Shown: positions 35,176 to 42,176 of the stretch, one piece after another
Layout: each line of letters opens with the position of its first letter
Numbering within the stretch: the first letter of the stretch is position 1
From: Pristimantibacillus sp052113225
Lineage (GTDB): Bacteria; Bacillota; Bacilli; Paenibacillales; Paenibacillaceae
Assembly: GCF_052113225.1 (NCBI RefSeq)
Contig: NZ_JBFRCT010000003.1
Span: 558,001 to 622,000 of the forward strand
Length of the DNA: 64,000 nt
Direction of reading: 5' to 3'
Made by a program: the position numbers and the translations under genes
Notes under the pieces: generated by a model
Databases searched by the model: none
What the model was told of the DNA's origin: nothing
What the model saw: only the letters and a program-made list of their open reading frames with translations

Positions 35176-36044
35176 AGACAATTGCAGTACTTCCTGCCGG
35201 ATCCGTGTCGGATGAAGNAGTCAAGCGGCTGTTTGCCGGAGAAGAAATGAAGTGGGAACACCACCGCTTAATCGCCGATGTGTTTATGTCGACGGTAAAC
35301 GGTGTCAGCGATTATAGCGTTGTACCTATTGAGAATACAATTGAAGGCTCCGTCAATCTGCATGTGGACTGGCTGGTTCATGAGGTAGATCTGCCGATTC
35401 AGGCGGAATGGGTATACCCTTCGATTCAAAATTTGATCGGACGCCGTTCGGAAGCAGCTAGTGAAGAAGGCGGGCTTGATTTCAGTAAGATCAAGAAAGT
35501 AATCAGCCATCCCGTAGCTATCGCGCAATGCTTGCAATTCCTTCGTAGTAGGCTGCCGCATGCAGAGATTGAAACCGTAGGAAGCACCTCTGAGGGTGTC
35601 AAGATCGTGAAAGACAATCCGGATGCAGGCTGGGCGGCTATCGGCACGATGACTGCTGCTAGCAATAACGGGCTTGATGTATTGAGTCAGGGTATCACAG
35701 ATCATGATAACAATTACACCAGGTTCCTTCTGGTAGGCAGCGAGCCATTCACGGTGCGCCAATCGGACAAGCAGAAAACAAGCATTTTGATTACGCTGCC
35801 TGAAGATTATCCTGGTGCTCTTCATCAAGTACTCTCCGCTTTCGCATGGCGGAAGATCAACTTGTCGAAGATTGAATCACGCCCGACGAAGAAAAAGCTG
35901 GGCAATTATTATTTTTATATCGATATCGAGATGGCGCTGGATACGGTGCTCCTGCCTTCGGCTCTTGAAGAGATTGAGGTGCTTGGCTGCCAGGTTCGTA
36001 TCCTGGGGAGTTATCCAAGCTTTACTTACGAACAGCTCCTGTAA
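35172..36044 (+). CDS. pheA: Prephenate dehydratase
   Basis: PheA converts prephenate to phenylpyruvate in phenylalanine biosynthesis. DYSVVPIENTIEGSVNLHVD is the catalytic-domain signature; the C-terminal ACT domain contains KINLSKIESRPTKKKLGNYY, with the ESRP motif of phenylalanine-binding. Base 35218 is N, giving one undefined residue at position 16. The AT-GA overlap with thrB couples threonine and phenylalanine genes in one transcript, together with the ThrR-type regulator. Confidence 0.95.
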   Translation: MKTIAVLPAGSVSDEXVKRLFAGEEMKWEHHRLIADVFMSTVNGVSDYSVVPIENTIEGSVNLHVDWLVHEVDLPIQAEWVYPSIQNLIGRRSEAASEEGGLDFSKIKKVISHPVAIAQCLQFLRSRLPHAEIETVGSTSEGVKIVKDNPDAGWAAIGTMTAASNNGLDVLSQGITDHDNNYTRFLLVGSEPFTVRQSDKQKTSILITLPEDYPGALHQVLSAFAWRKINLSKIESRPTKKKLGNYYFYIDIEMALDTVLLPSALEEIEVLGCQVRILGSYPSFTYEQLL

Positions 36045-36067
36045 GGAAATATAGGAATAAATGAAAT

Positions 36068-36102
36068 TAGTGGTGCCTATAACGGGTACCGCTATTTTTT
36101 TT
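36068..36102 (+). terminator. Terminator after pheA
   Basis: TAGTGGTGCC (36068-36077) pairs with GGTACCGCTA (36085-36094) with two wobble pairs, followed by T8. Confidence 0.8.
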
Positions 36103-36208
36103 GCTTGAAGGTGGAGACACCTGCCTACATTCTGCATAGGATGTAATGATTGATAGCAGGCATTCGCCGTGCCGTTATACAAAGTCCGTGACAGGAGGTT
36201 TTTTGCTA

Positions 36209-38623
36209 GTGAAAATTCATGTTGTGAAGAAAGGCGATACATTGTATTTCATTGCACAGAAACATAATGTGTCGATTGAAGACATCTTAAAGCTGAACCC
36301 TTCCATTACGAACCCGGATCTGCTGGATGTCGGAATGAAGCTGAAGGTCCCATCGGCTAATGAGGTAGGCGGCGGGACAGGAGGGATGGAGATTATGCAT
36401 CAGCATGTAGTAAAACAAGGGGATACGCTTTGGAAGCTGTCGAAAGCTTGGGGCGTACCGCTCGCGGACATGATTAAAGCGAATCCGCAGCTTAAAAATC
36501 CGAATGTGCTTTTGACCGGCGAAATTGTCAACATTCCTAAGACAGCGACACCTACATCCGAGGCGCCAGCAGCACAAGGAACTGGCAGTGCTCATCCTTT
36601 ACATCCAATGTCGCTTATGCATGGTGTACAAAACTGGGTAGGCAAAAAGCCAACTGGCCAAATGCCAGCTGCGCAAACGCCAGCAGGAAAAACGCCTACA
36701 GCTCCTATTGCGCCCGTTGCACCAGCAGGAAAAACACCTACAGCACCAATCGTAACACCGGTTGCTCCTGCAGCGAAAGAGCCTGCGAAGAAAGCTCTGC
36801 CGATTGAAAAATCGCCAGACAAAAAAGCAAAGGCAGAAGACGTGAATGTGAAGCCAAATATGAAGCCTGAAATGGAAGCAAATGTAGCACCAAAAATGAA
36901 ACCAAACGTAGCACCAATCACGCAATCGAATGCACAGCCAAACCTGCAGCCAAGTGTTGATCTATTCAAGCAATATGGCGTTCCTGCAGTTGAAGCAGCT
37001 TCTGGGCATCATCATGGCGGATATGGCAATAATCAGCCAATGGTATCTCCGATGCAAGTTGGCCCAGGCTATGGTTATGGCGGCTGGCCTGGCTCAAATG
37101 TAAGCCCGGCAAATGAAGGTCCTTGGTGCCCGCCTGGTACAATGCCAATTGGGGCAGGCCCAGGGTACGGTTATGGCGCAGTCTCTCCGGCTGTATTTGG
37201 TTCGGAAAATGCTTCGCCTGTGCTTGGAGCTGAAAATGTTGGTCCAACCGCATTAGGTGGCGAGAATGCAGCACCAACTGGAGTAAGTCCGGCAGCAGTA
37301 GGTCCAGGCGGAGGCTATGGCTTTGTATCGCCAGCTAATGTTGGTCCAGAGCACGGTTATGGTTACGGTCCGTCTGCTGTATCTCCGGCTAATGTCGGCC
37401 CAGACTATGGCTATGGATATGGCCCATCTGCCGTATCGCCAGCAAACGTAGGCCCAGACTACGGCTATGGATATGGCCCATCTGCCGTATCGCCAGCAAA
37501 CGTAGGCCCAGATTACGGCTATGGATATGGCCCATCTGCCGTATCGCCAGCAAACGTAGGCCCAGACTACGGCTATGGCTATGGTCCATCAGCTGTATCG
37601 CCAGCAAACGTAGGCCCAGACTACGGCTATGGCTATGGTCCATCAGCTGTATCGCCAGCTAATGTTGGTCCAGACTACGGTTATGGCTATGGTCCATCTG
37701 CCGTATCGCCAGCTGAAATGGGTCCTGGCTATGGATGGGGTCCAGGAGCCGTATCCCCTGCTGAAATGGGTCCTGGTTATGGATGGGGTCCAGGAGCCGT
37801 GTCCCCTGCTGAAATGGGTCCTGGTTATGGATGGGGTCCGGGAGCTGTATCCCCTGCGAGCTTTGGCCCAGACAATGTTTCCCCAGCTGCACTAGGGGAA
37901 AACTCCGCTCCTACAAATGTTAGTCCAGAAATGATGGGTCCTGGTGGAGGTTATGGTTATAGCCCAGGCTGGGTATCTCCGGCAGAAGCAGGTCCTGACT
38001 TTGGTTATGGCTATGGCGGTCACGTATCACCAGCAAACGTAGGTCCTGAATATGGCTATGGCTATGGTCATCCGGGAATGGTATCTCCAGAGATGATGGG
38101 GCCAAACGTATCCCCTGCAGCCTTAGGCTCCAACGCAGCTCCGATGGCACTTGGTTCGAACGTATCACCTATGGCGCTTGGTTCCAACATGTCACCAACA
38201 GCGCTTGGTTCAAATGTGTCACCGCTTAGTTCGAACACATCGCCAACAGCTCTTGGCTCTAATGTATCCCCGATGGCACTTGGCTCGAACATGGCGCCAA
38301 CAGCGCTTGGTTCAAACGTCTCCCCGATGGCCCTTGGCCCGAACGTTTCCCCGGCAGGCTTTGCTCCTGGGGGTTATGGCTACGGCTACGGTAATCCGGT
38401 AGCTGGTACACAAGGCTTCTCTCCTTATTCATACTGGCCTGGTCAAACAGCTGGTGCACAGGATGATCCTTGCGGCTGTAATGGTAAGCGCGAAGAGGAA
38501 GAGTTTGAAGCTGCTGCGATTGTAAGTAAAAAAACAAAGCAACGCAAAACGGCAAAGATTCGTAATGTCGCCACAAAAACGACCAAAACAAAACGGAACA
38601 GTAAACCTTGGATTAACCGTTAA
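36209..38623 (+). CDS. safA: SafA-like spore-coat protein: two LysM domains and long Gly/Tyr/Pro tandem repeats
   Basis: Two LysM modules open the 804-residue protein: residues 2-46 (VVKKGDTLYFIAQKHNVS) and about 66-112 (VVKQGDTLWKLSKAWGVP), which bind peptidoglycan. A Pro/Ala/Lys-rich linker follows (about 115-255). From about 260 the chain is low complexity: seven 18-residue VSPANVGPDYGYGYGPSA units (373-498), three VSPAEMGPGYGWGPGA units (499-546) and nine ALGSNVSPM-type units (638-716). The tail has CGCNGKREEEE and a Lys/Arg/Thr-rich end. SafA organises the inner coat through SpoVID; location between pheA and bofC supports the call. GTG 36209 follows ACAGGAGGT. Only the LysM part and context support homology; the repeat part matches nothing I know. 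Confidence 0.8.
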   Translation: MKIHVVKKGDTLYFIAQKHNVSIEDILKLNPSITNPDLLDVGMKLKVPSANEVGGGTGGMEIMHQHVVKQGDTLWKLSKAWGVPLADMIKANPQLKNPNVLLTGEIVNIPKTATPTSEAPAAQGTGSAHPLHPMSLMHGVQNWVGKKPTGQMPAAQTPAGKTPTAPIAPVAPAGKTPTAPIVTPVAPAAKEPAKKALPIEKSPDKKAKAEDVNVKPNMKPEMEANVAPKMKPNVAPITQSNAQPNLQPSVDLFKQYGVPAVEAASGHHHGGYGNNQPMVSPMQVGPGYGYGGWPGSNVSPANEGPWCPPGTMPIGAGPGYGYGAVSPAVFGSENASPVLGAENVGPTALGGENAAPTGVSPAAVGPGGGYGFVSPANVGPEHGYGYGPSAVSPANVGPDYGYGYGPSAVSPANVGPDYGYGYGPSAVSPANVGPDYGYGYGPSAVSPANVGPDYGYGYGPSAVSPANVGPDYGYGYGPSAVSPANVGPDYGYGYGPSAVSPAEMGPGYGWGPGAVSPAEMGPGYGWGPGAVSPAEMGPGYGWGPGAVSPASFGPDNVSPAALGENSAPTNVSPEMMGPGGGYGYSPGWVSPAEAGPDFGYGYGGHVSPANVGPEYGYGYGHPGMVSPEMMGPNVSPAALGSNAAPMALGSNVSPMALGSNMSPTALGSNVSPLSSNTSPTALGSNVSPMALGSNMAPTALGSNVSPMALGPNVSPAGFAPGGYGYGYGNPVAGTQGFSPYSYWPGQTAGAQDDPCGCNGKREEEEFEAAAIVSKKTKQRKTAKIRNVATKTTKTKRNSKPWINR
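37325..37702 (+). repeat. Seven 54-bp tandem repeats (18-residue units)
   Basis: Each unit encodes VSPANVGP(D/E)(Y/H)GYGYGPSA. Several neighbouring copies are nearly identical at the DNA level (synonymous sites included), so the array expanded recently. Confidence 0.95.
37703..37846 (+). repeat. Three 48-bp tandem repeats (16-residue units)
   Basis: Each unit encodes VSPAEMGPGYGWGPGA and directly continues the 54-bp array. Confidence 0.93.
38120..38356 (+). repeat. 27-bp repeat block encoding ALGSNVSPM-type units
   Basis: Eight 9-residue units and one 7-residue remnant (SSNTSPT) fill 79 codons in frame. Confidence 0.9.
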
Positions 38624-38639
38624 TTAGAGCCCTCCAGCT

Positions 38640-38679
38640 AACGCCTCCTGCCTTCACCCAAAGGCAGGAGGCGTTTTGC
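38640..38679 (+). terminator. Terminator after safA
   Basis: AACGCCTCCTGCCTT (38640-38654) pairs perfectly with AAGGCAGGAGGCGTT (38661-38675), followed by a short T run. Confidence 0.88.
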
Positions 38680-38759
38680 TGTTTCATTTTTCCTATCCAT
38701 ACATATTAATGGAAGTTTAGAGTTACACTAGGTCAAAATGAATACAAGGGGCCTTTATT

Positions 38760-39413
38760 ATGATGAAGTTCAGCTTATGGAAGCAATTAAAAAAACGACT
38801 GCGAAGGGGCCGGCGTCCGATGTGGACGCTAGGCTCATTCTTGCTCGGAATCGCAGCGGCCATTCAGGCTATTTACGGTCTGCCGGGGACAGCATCGGCG
38901 AACGCTGAAGTTAAGATAGAGCCAGGAAAAGGGAACCCTGGTTTGATCCGGATTTTGCAAGAGCATGAAGAGCCGCTTGCAGTTAGGTTGCACCGTCAAT
39001 ACATCTGCGGGGATGAAACCCAGCCTTTTGGTCAAATGACGTCAGCTGAGGTTATTCGGATTTTAATGTCCCATCCGGAATGGACAGCAATGCTGTCACA
39101 GGATGGCCAAACAGTGGTGCTGGAGCAGACGATTGAAGATTTCTCTCAATCCTGCAGAGGCAATGTTTATATCGGATTAGACAAGCTTGGCTATTTGTCA
39201 CTTTTTGAAGGTGCGCCTAAAAAGGAGAAGGTCGTTAAAACTTTCTTCCAGCTTGATGTCAAATATATGGAGAGCAGCCTGCCGCAGGACAAAGTTGATA
39301 GCTTGACGAGAGGAATCAAAATCTCAGATATGGACGAATACAATAGCGTCCTGTCGACTTACAGCGATTTTGCAATGCCAGCGAATCAGAAAGTGATGAA
39401 GCCGACTTATTGA
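38760..39413 (+). CDS. bofC: BofC-like forespore-secreted regulator
   Basis: BofC inhibits the SpoIVB signalling protease in the intermembrane space, delaying pro-sigma-K activation. The 217-residue protein has a basic N-terminus and a hydrophobic segment (WTLGSFLLGIAAAIQAIYGL), then an exported domain. Two Cys, in YICGDETQPFG and SCRGNVYIGLDKLGYL, resemble the family. Gene order bofC-ruvAB matches B. subtilis. It connects with spoIVFAB elsewhere in the window. Ribosome site AAGGGG is modest, and ATG 38763 is an alternative. Confidence 0.87.
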   Translation: MMKFSLWKQLKKRLRRGRRPMWTLGSFLLGIAAAIQAIYGLPGTASANAEVKIEPGKGNPGLIRILQEHEEPLAVRLHRQYICGDETQPFGQMTSAEVIRILMSHPEWTAMLSQDGQTVVLEQTIEDFSQSCRGNVYIGLDKLGYLSLFEGAPKKEKVVKTFFQLDVKYMESSLPQDKVDSLTRGIKISDMDEYNSVLSTYSDFAMPANQKVMKPTY

Positions 39414-39421
39414 TAGAAGGT

Positions 39422-39455
39422 AAACCTTCCGCTTATGCAGCGGAAGGTTTTTTTA
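39422..39455 (+). terminator. Terminator after bofC
   Basis: AAACCTTCCGC (39422-39432) pairs with GCGGAAGGTTT (39440-39450) before T7. Confidence 0.9.
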
Positions 39456-39498
39456 TAGACAGGGGACGTTTTGTCGATGCGGCAATCTCAAACGCGTG

Positions 39499-39527
39499 TT
39501 CTCATTCGGACCAACTTTTGCTATAAT
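39499..39527 (+). promoter_or_regulatory. Sigma-A promoter of ruvC-ruvA-ruvB
   Basis: TTCTCA (39499-39504), 17-bp spacer, TATAAT (39522-39527). Confidence 0.6.
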
Positions 39528-39572
39528 GGACGGATAAGAAGCGGTAAAGACTGCCGCAAAGGAGTTGGCGGA

Positions 39573-40073
39573 TTGCGCGTTCTTGGTATAGACCCCGGCA
39601 TTGCGATCGCGGGATTTGGATTCATTGACAAAGATGGACATAAGCTGAAGCCAGTTCAATATGGCTGTATCCAGACAGCTGCACATACCCCTGCGGAAGA
39701 GCGGCTTGTGCAAATTTATGATTCGGCTGTAGCGCTGATTGATAAGTATAAACCGGATACGGTTGCGGTAGAGAAGCTGTTCTTCAATCGCAACGTAACA
39801 ACGGCATTTGCCGTAGGGCAGGCAAGAGGAGTTATTATCTTGGCAGCGGCCCAGCGTGGGCTGCCAGTGGCAGAGTACACACCGCTGCAGGTGAAGCAGG
39901 CTGTTGTTGGCTACGGCAAAGCAGAGAAGCGCCAAGTGCAGGAGATGGTCAAGATGTTTCTGAAATTATCGGCTATTCCGAAGCCGGATGACGTGGCCGA
40001 TGCGCTTGCTGTAGCGATCTGTCATGCCCATTCTTCGGGCTTGTCGCAAAAAATTAACGAGGTGCTTCGATGA
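39573..40073 (+). CDS. ruvC: Holliday junction resolvase RuvC
   Basis: RuvC cuts Holliday junctions as a dimer guided by RuvAB. The acidic active-site residues are present: Asp7 in VLGIDPG, Glu67 in VEKLFF, and Asp140/Asp143 in PDDVADALAVA. TTG 39573 follows AAAGGAG (39558-39564) and gives the usual 166-residue size; the open frame runs further upstream through the promoter. B. subtilis lacks ruvC and uses RecU. It overlaps ruvA by 4 bp. Confidence 0.95.
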   Translation: MRVLGIDPGIAIAGFGFIDKDGHKLKPVQYGCIQTAAHTPAEERLVQIYDSAVALIDKYKPDTVAVEKLFFNRNVTTAFAVGQARGVIILAAAQRGLPVAEYTPLQVKQAVVGYGKAEKRQVQEMVKMFLKLSAIPKPDDVADALAVAICHAHSSGLSQKINEVLR

Positions 40074-40708
40074 TAGATTTTTTACGCGGACTTATAGCTC
40101 ATGTAGAATCGGAATATGTCGTATTAGATGTTAGGGATATTGGCTATCGCGTGTTTACTCCTAATCCGTATGCTTTTGCGGGGAAGGAAGATACCGTGAC
40201 GATTTATATTCACCATCATGTACGTGAAGATGCAATCTTGTTGTATGGTTTCGAGTCGCGTGAGGAGCAGACCTTGTTCCGCAAGCTGCTTGAAGTATCG
40301 GGCATTGGTCCAAGAGTGGCACTTGGCATCTTGGCAGGAGGACGCCCGGATGCAGTGATTGGTGCCATTCAGCAGGAAAATATCGCTTTTCTGACGAGAC
40401 TTCCCGGCATTGGCAAGAAGACAGCCCAACGTATGATTCTCGATCTGAAGGATAAGCTGGCTGGCTTTGCAACGGATGCTGGCTTGTTGGCTGCGGCTGG
40501 GCTGGCACCTCATCAGCCTGTATCAACCAATAGTGCACTTCAAGGTGTCGGAACAGCATGGGAAGAAGCTCGCGAGGCACTTGCTGGACTTGGTTATACC
40601 GCTGCCGAGCTGGATAAAGCATGGAGCGAGCTGGCACCTTCGGTAACGGCTGAGGAAACAGTAGATTCCTTAATGAAACGTGCCCTGCAGCAGCTGTTTA
40701 AAGGCTAA
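40070..40708 (+). CDS. ruvA: Holliday junction DNA helicase subunit RuvA
   Basis: RuvA binds four-way junctions and loads RuvB. The 212-residue protein has the OB-fold N-terminus (IDFLRGLIAHVESEYVVLDV), two helix-hairpin-helix motifs (VSGIGPRVALGILAG; LPGIGKKTAQRMILDLKDKL) and the C-terminal RuvB-binding domain. ATGA coupling to ruvC, with ruvB 20 bp downstream. Confidence 0.97.
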   Translation: MIDFLRGLIAHVESEYVVLDVRDIGYRVFTPNPYAFAGKEDTVTIYIHHHVREDAILLYGFESREEQTLFRKLLEVSGIGPRVALGILAGGRPDAVIGAIQQENIAFLTRLPGIGKKTAQRMILDLKDKLAGFATDAGLLAAAGLAPHQPVSTNSALQGVGTAWEEAREALAGLGYTAAELDKAWSELAPSVTAEETVDSLMKRALQQLFKG

Positions 40709-40728
40709 CATAAAGGAGCTGAGCAAGG

Positions 40729-41730
40729 GTGGAAGATCGGATTATATCCGCTAACCTGATGATGGATGAGCAGGCTTTAGAGTTAAGCTTGCGCCCGCGT
40801 TATTTGGCTGAATATATCGGGCAGTCCAAAGCGAAGGAAAATTTAAAAATATATATTGATGCAGCCAAGATGCGGAAGGAAGCACTTGACCATGTGCTGC
40901 TGTACGGGCCTCCAGGCCTTGGCAAAACAACGCTGTCGAACATTATCGCCAACGAGCTTGGCGTTAATCTGCGTACGACTTCCGGTCCTGCTATCGAGCG
41001 TCCTGGTGACCTGGCCGCTTTACTTACGAATCTGCAGGAAGGCGATGTATTATTCATCGATGAGATCCACCGTCTGCATCGGACCGTTGAGGAAGTTCTG
41101 TACCCTGCGATGGAAGACTTTGCGCTTGATATTATGATTGGCAAAGGGCCAAGTGCCCGTTCCGTGCGTCTTGATCTGCCGCCATTTACACTTATCGGGG
41201 CTACAACGAGGGCAGGTCTATTATCTGCGCCTTTGCGTGACCGGTTTGGCGTTATCAGCCGCTTGGAATTTTATACAGTCGATGAGCTTGCTTATATCGT
41301 CTCCCGTTCTGCAGAAATCTTCGATATTGCGATTATTGGAGAAGCATCGCAAGAGATTGCGATGCGCTCGAGAGGAACACCTCGTATTGCGAACCGTCTC
41401 CTAAAGCGGGTACGTGATTATGCGCAGGTTCGCGGTGACGGTATTATAACGTATGAGATTGCACAGCAGGCACTTGAGTTGCAGCAGGTCGATCCGATGG
41501 GACTCGACAATATTGATCATAAGATGCTGCTCACGATGATGACGACATTTGCCGGAAGGCCTGTCGGCCTTGATACGATTGCAGCTTCAATAGGGGAAGA
41601 AAGCCAAACCATTGAAGATGTGTATGAGCCTTATTTGATGCAGATCGGTTTCCTGCAGCGGACACCACGTGGCCGGATAGCAACGGATCAAGCCTATAGG
41701 CATCTCGGAATGCCTGTGCCAGAGAGGTGA
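40729..41730 (+). CDS. ruvB: Holliday junction branch-migration ATPase RuvB
   Basis: This AAA+ motor drives branch migration. Walker A GPPGLGKTTL and Walker B VLFIDEIHRL are intact, with ATTRAGLLSAPLRDRFGV (sensor region) and the winged helix at the C-terminus. GTG 40729 has AAAGGAG at 40712. At 333 residues it is standard. Confidence 0.98.
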   Translation: MEDRIISANLMMDEQALELSLRPRYLAEYIGQSKAKENLKIYIDAAKMRKEALDHVLLYGPPGLGKTTLSNIIANELGVNLRTTSGPAIERPGDLAALLTNLQEGDVLFIDEIHRLHRTVEEVLYPAMEDFALDIMIGKGPSARSVRLDLPPFTLIGATTRAGLLSAPLRDRFGVISRLEFYTVDELAYIVSRSAEIFDIAIIGEASQEIAMRSRGTPRIANRLLKRVRDYAQVRGDGIITYEIAQQALELQQVDPMGLDNIDHKMLLTMMTTFAGRPVGLDTIAASIGEESQTIEDVYEPYLMQIGFLQRTPRGRIATDQAYRHLGMPVPER

Positions 41731-41735
41731 GCCGC

Positions 41736-42176
41736 ATGCAGAGCGAGCGGGAGAAGCTGTATGTCGTATATGACGGAACCTGCAATCTATGTATTGGAAC
41801 AGTAACCAGGCTGAAGGAGCTTCGCTCGAAAGCGGAATTGATCTTTGTACCGATTCAATCGCTCCAAGAAGCTGGCAATGACGTTCCTGGGATTGAGCGT
41901 GCAGCGGAATCAGATTTATATGAGAAGATGCATGTTGCGGATGAAAATGGCCGGCTTTATGCTGGAGCGGATGGTGTCGTCCGAATCCTGCGTACGATAG
42001 GCGGCTTTCGCCTGCTTGCAGCGCTTTACCGGCTGCCTGGCATGAGCAAGCTGGGGGATTTGCTTTATCGCTATATTGCGAAGCGCAGATATGACTGGTT
42101 CGGACAAACGGAACAAAGCTGTTCTGTTAATGGCTGTAAACTGCCACAAGATGAGAGGGGAAAGGGGAATCATTGA
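41736..42176 (+). CDS. DCC-family (DUF393) thiol-disulfide oxidoreductase-like protein
   Basis: The N-terminal YVVYDGTCNLCIGTVTRL contains the family CxxC motif in a thioredoxin-like fold. The rest (LRTIGGFRLLAALYRLPGM, IAKRRYDWFGQTE) matches the DCC pattern. The substrate is unknown. ATG 41736 has AGAGGTGA upstream; GTG 41727 overlaps the ruvB stop and is an alternative. It overlaps the SpoIID-domain gene by 1 bp. Confidence 0.82.
   Translation: MQSEREKLYVVYDGTCNLCIGTVTRLKELRSKAELIFVPIQSLQEAGNDVPGIERAAESDLYEKMHVADENGRLYAGADGVVRILRTIGGFRLLAALYRLPGMSKLGDLLYRYIAKRRYDWFGQTEQSCSVNGCKLPQDERGKGNH

Noticed and set aside
36155..36183. Sigma-E-like TATACAAA before safA
   Set aside because: No acceptable -35 element at 12-15 bp spacing.
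37389..37892. Repetitive minus- and alternate-frame open frames in the SafA repeat region
   Set aside because: The 54- and 48-bp periods are multiples of three, so all frames stay open; only the frame joined to the LysM domains has a start site and domains.
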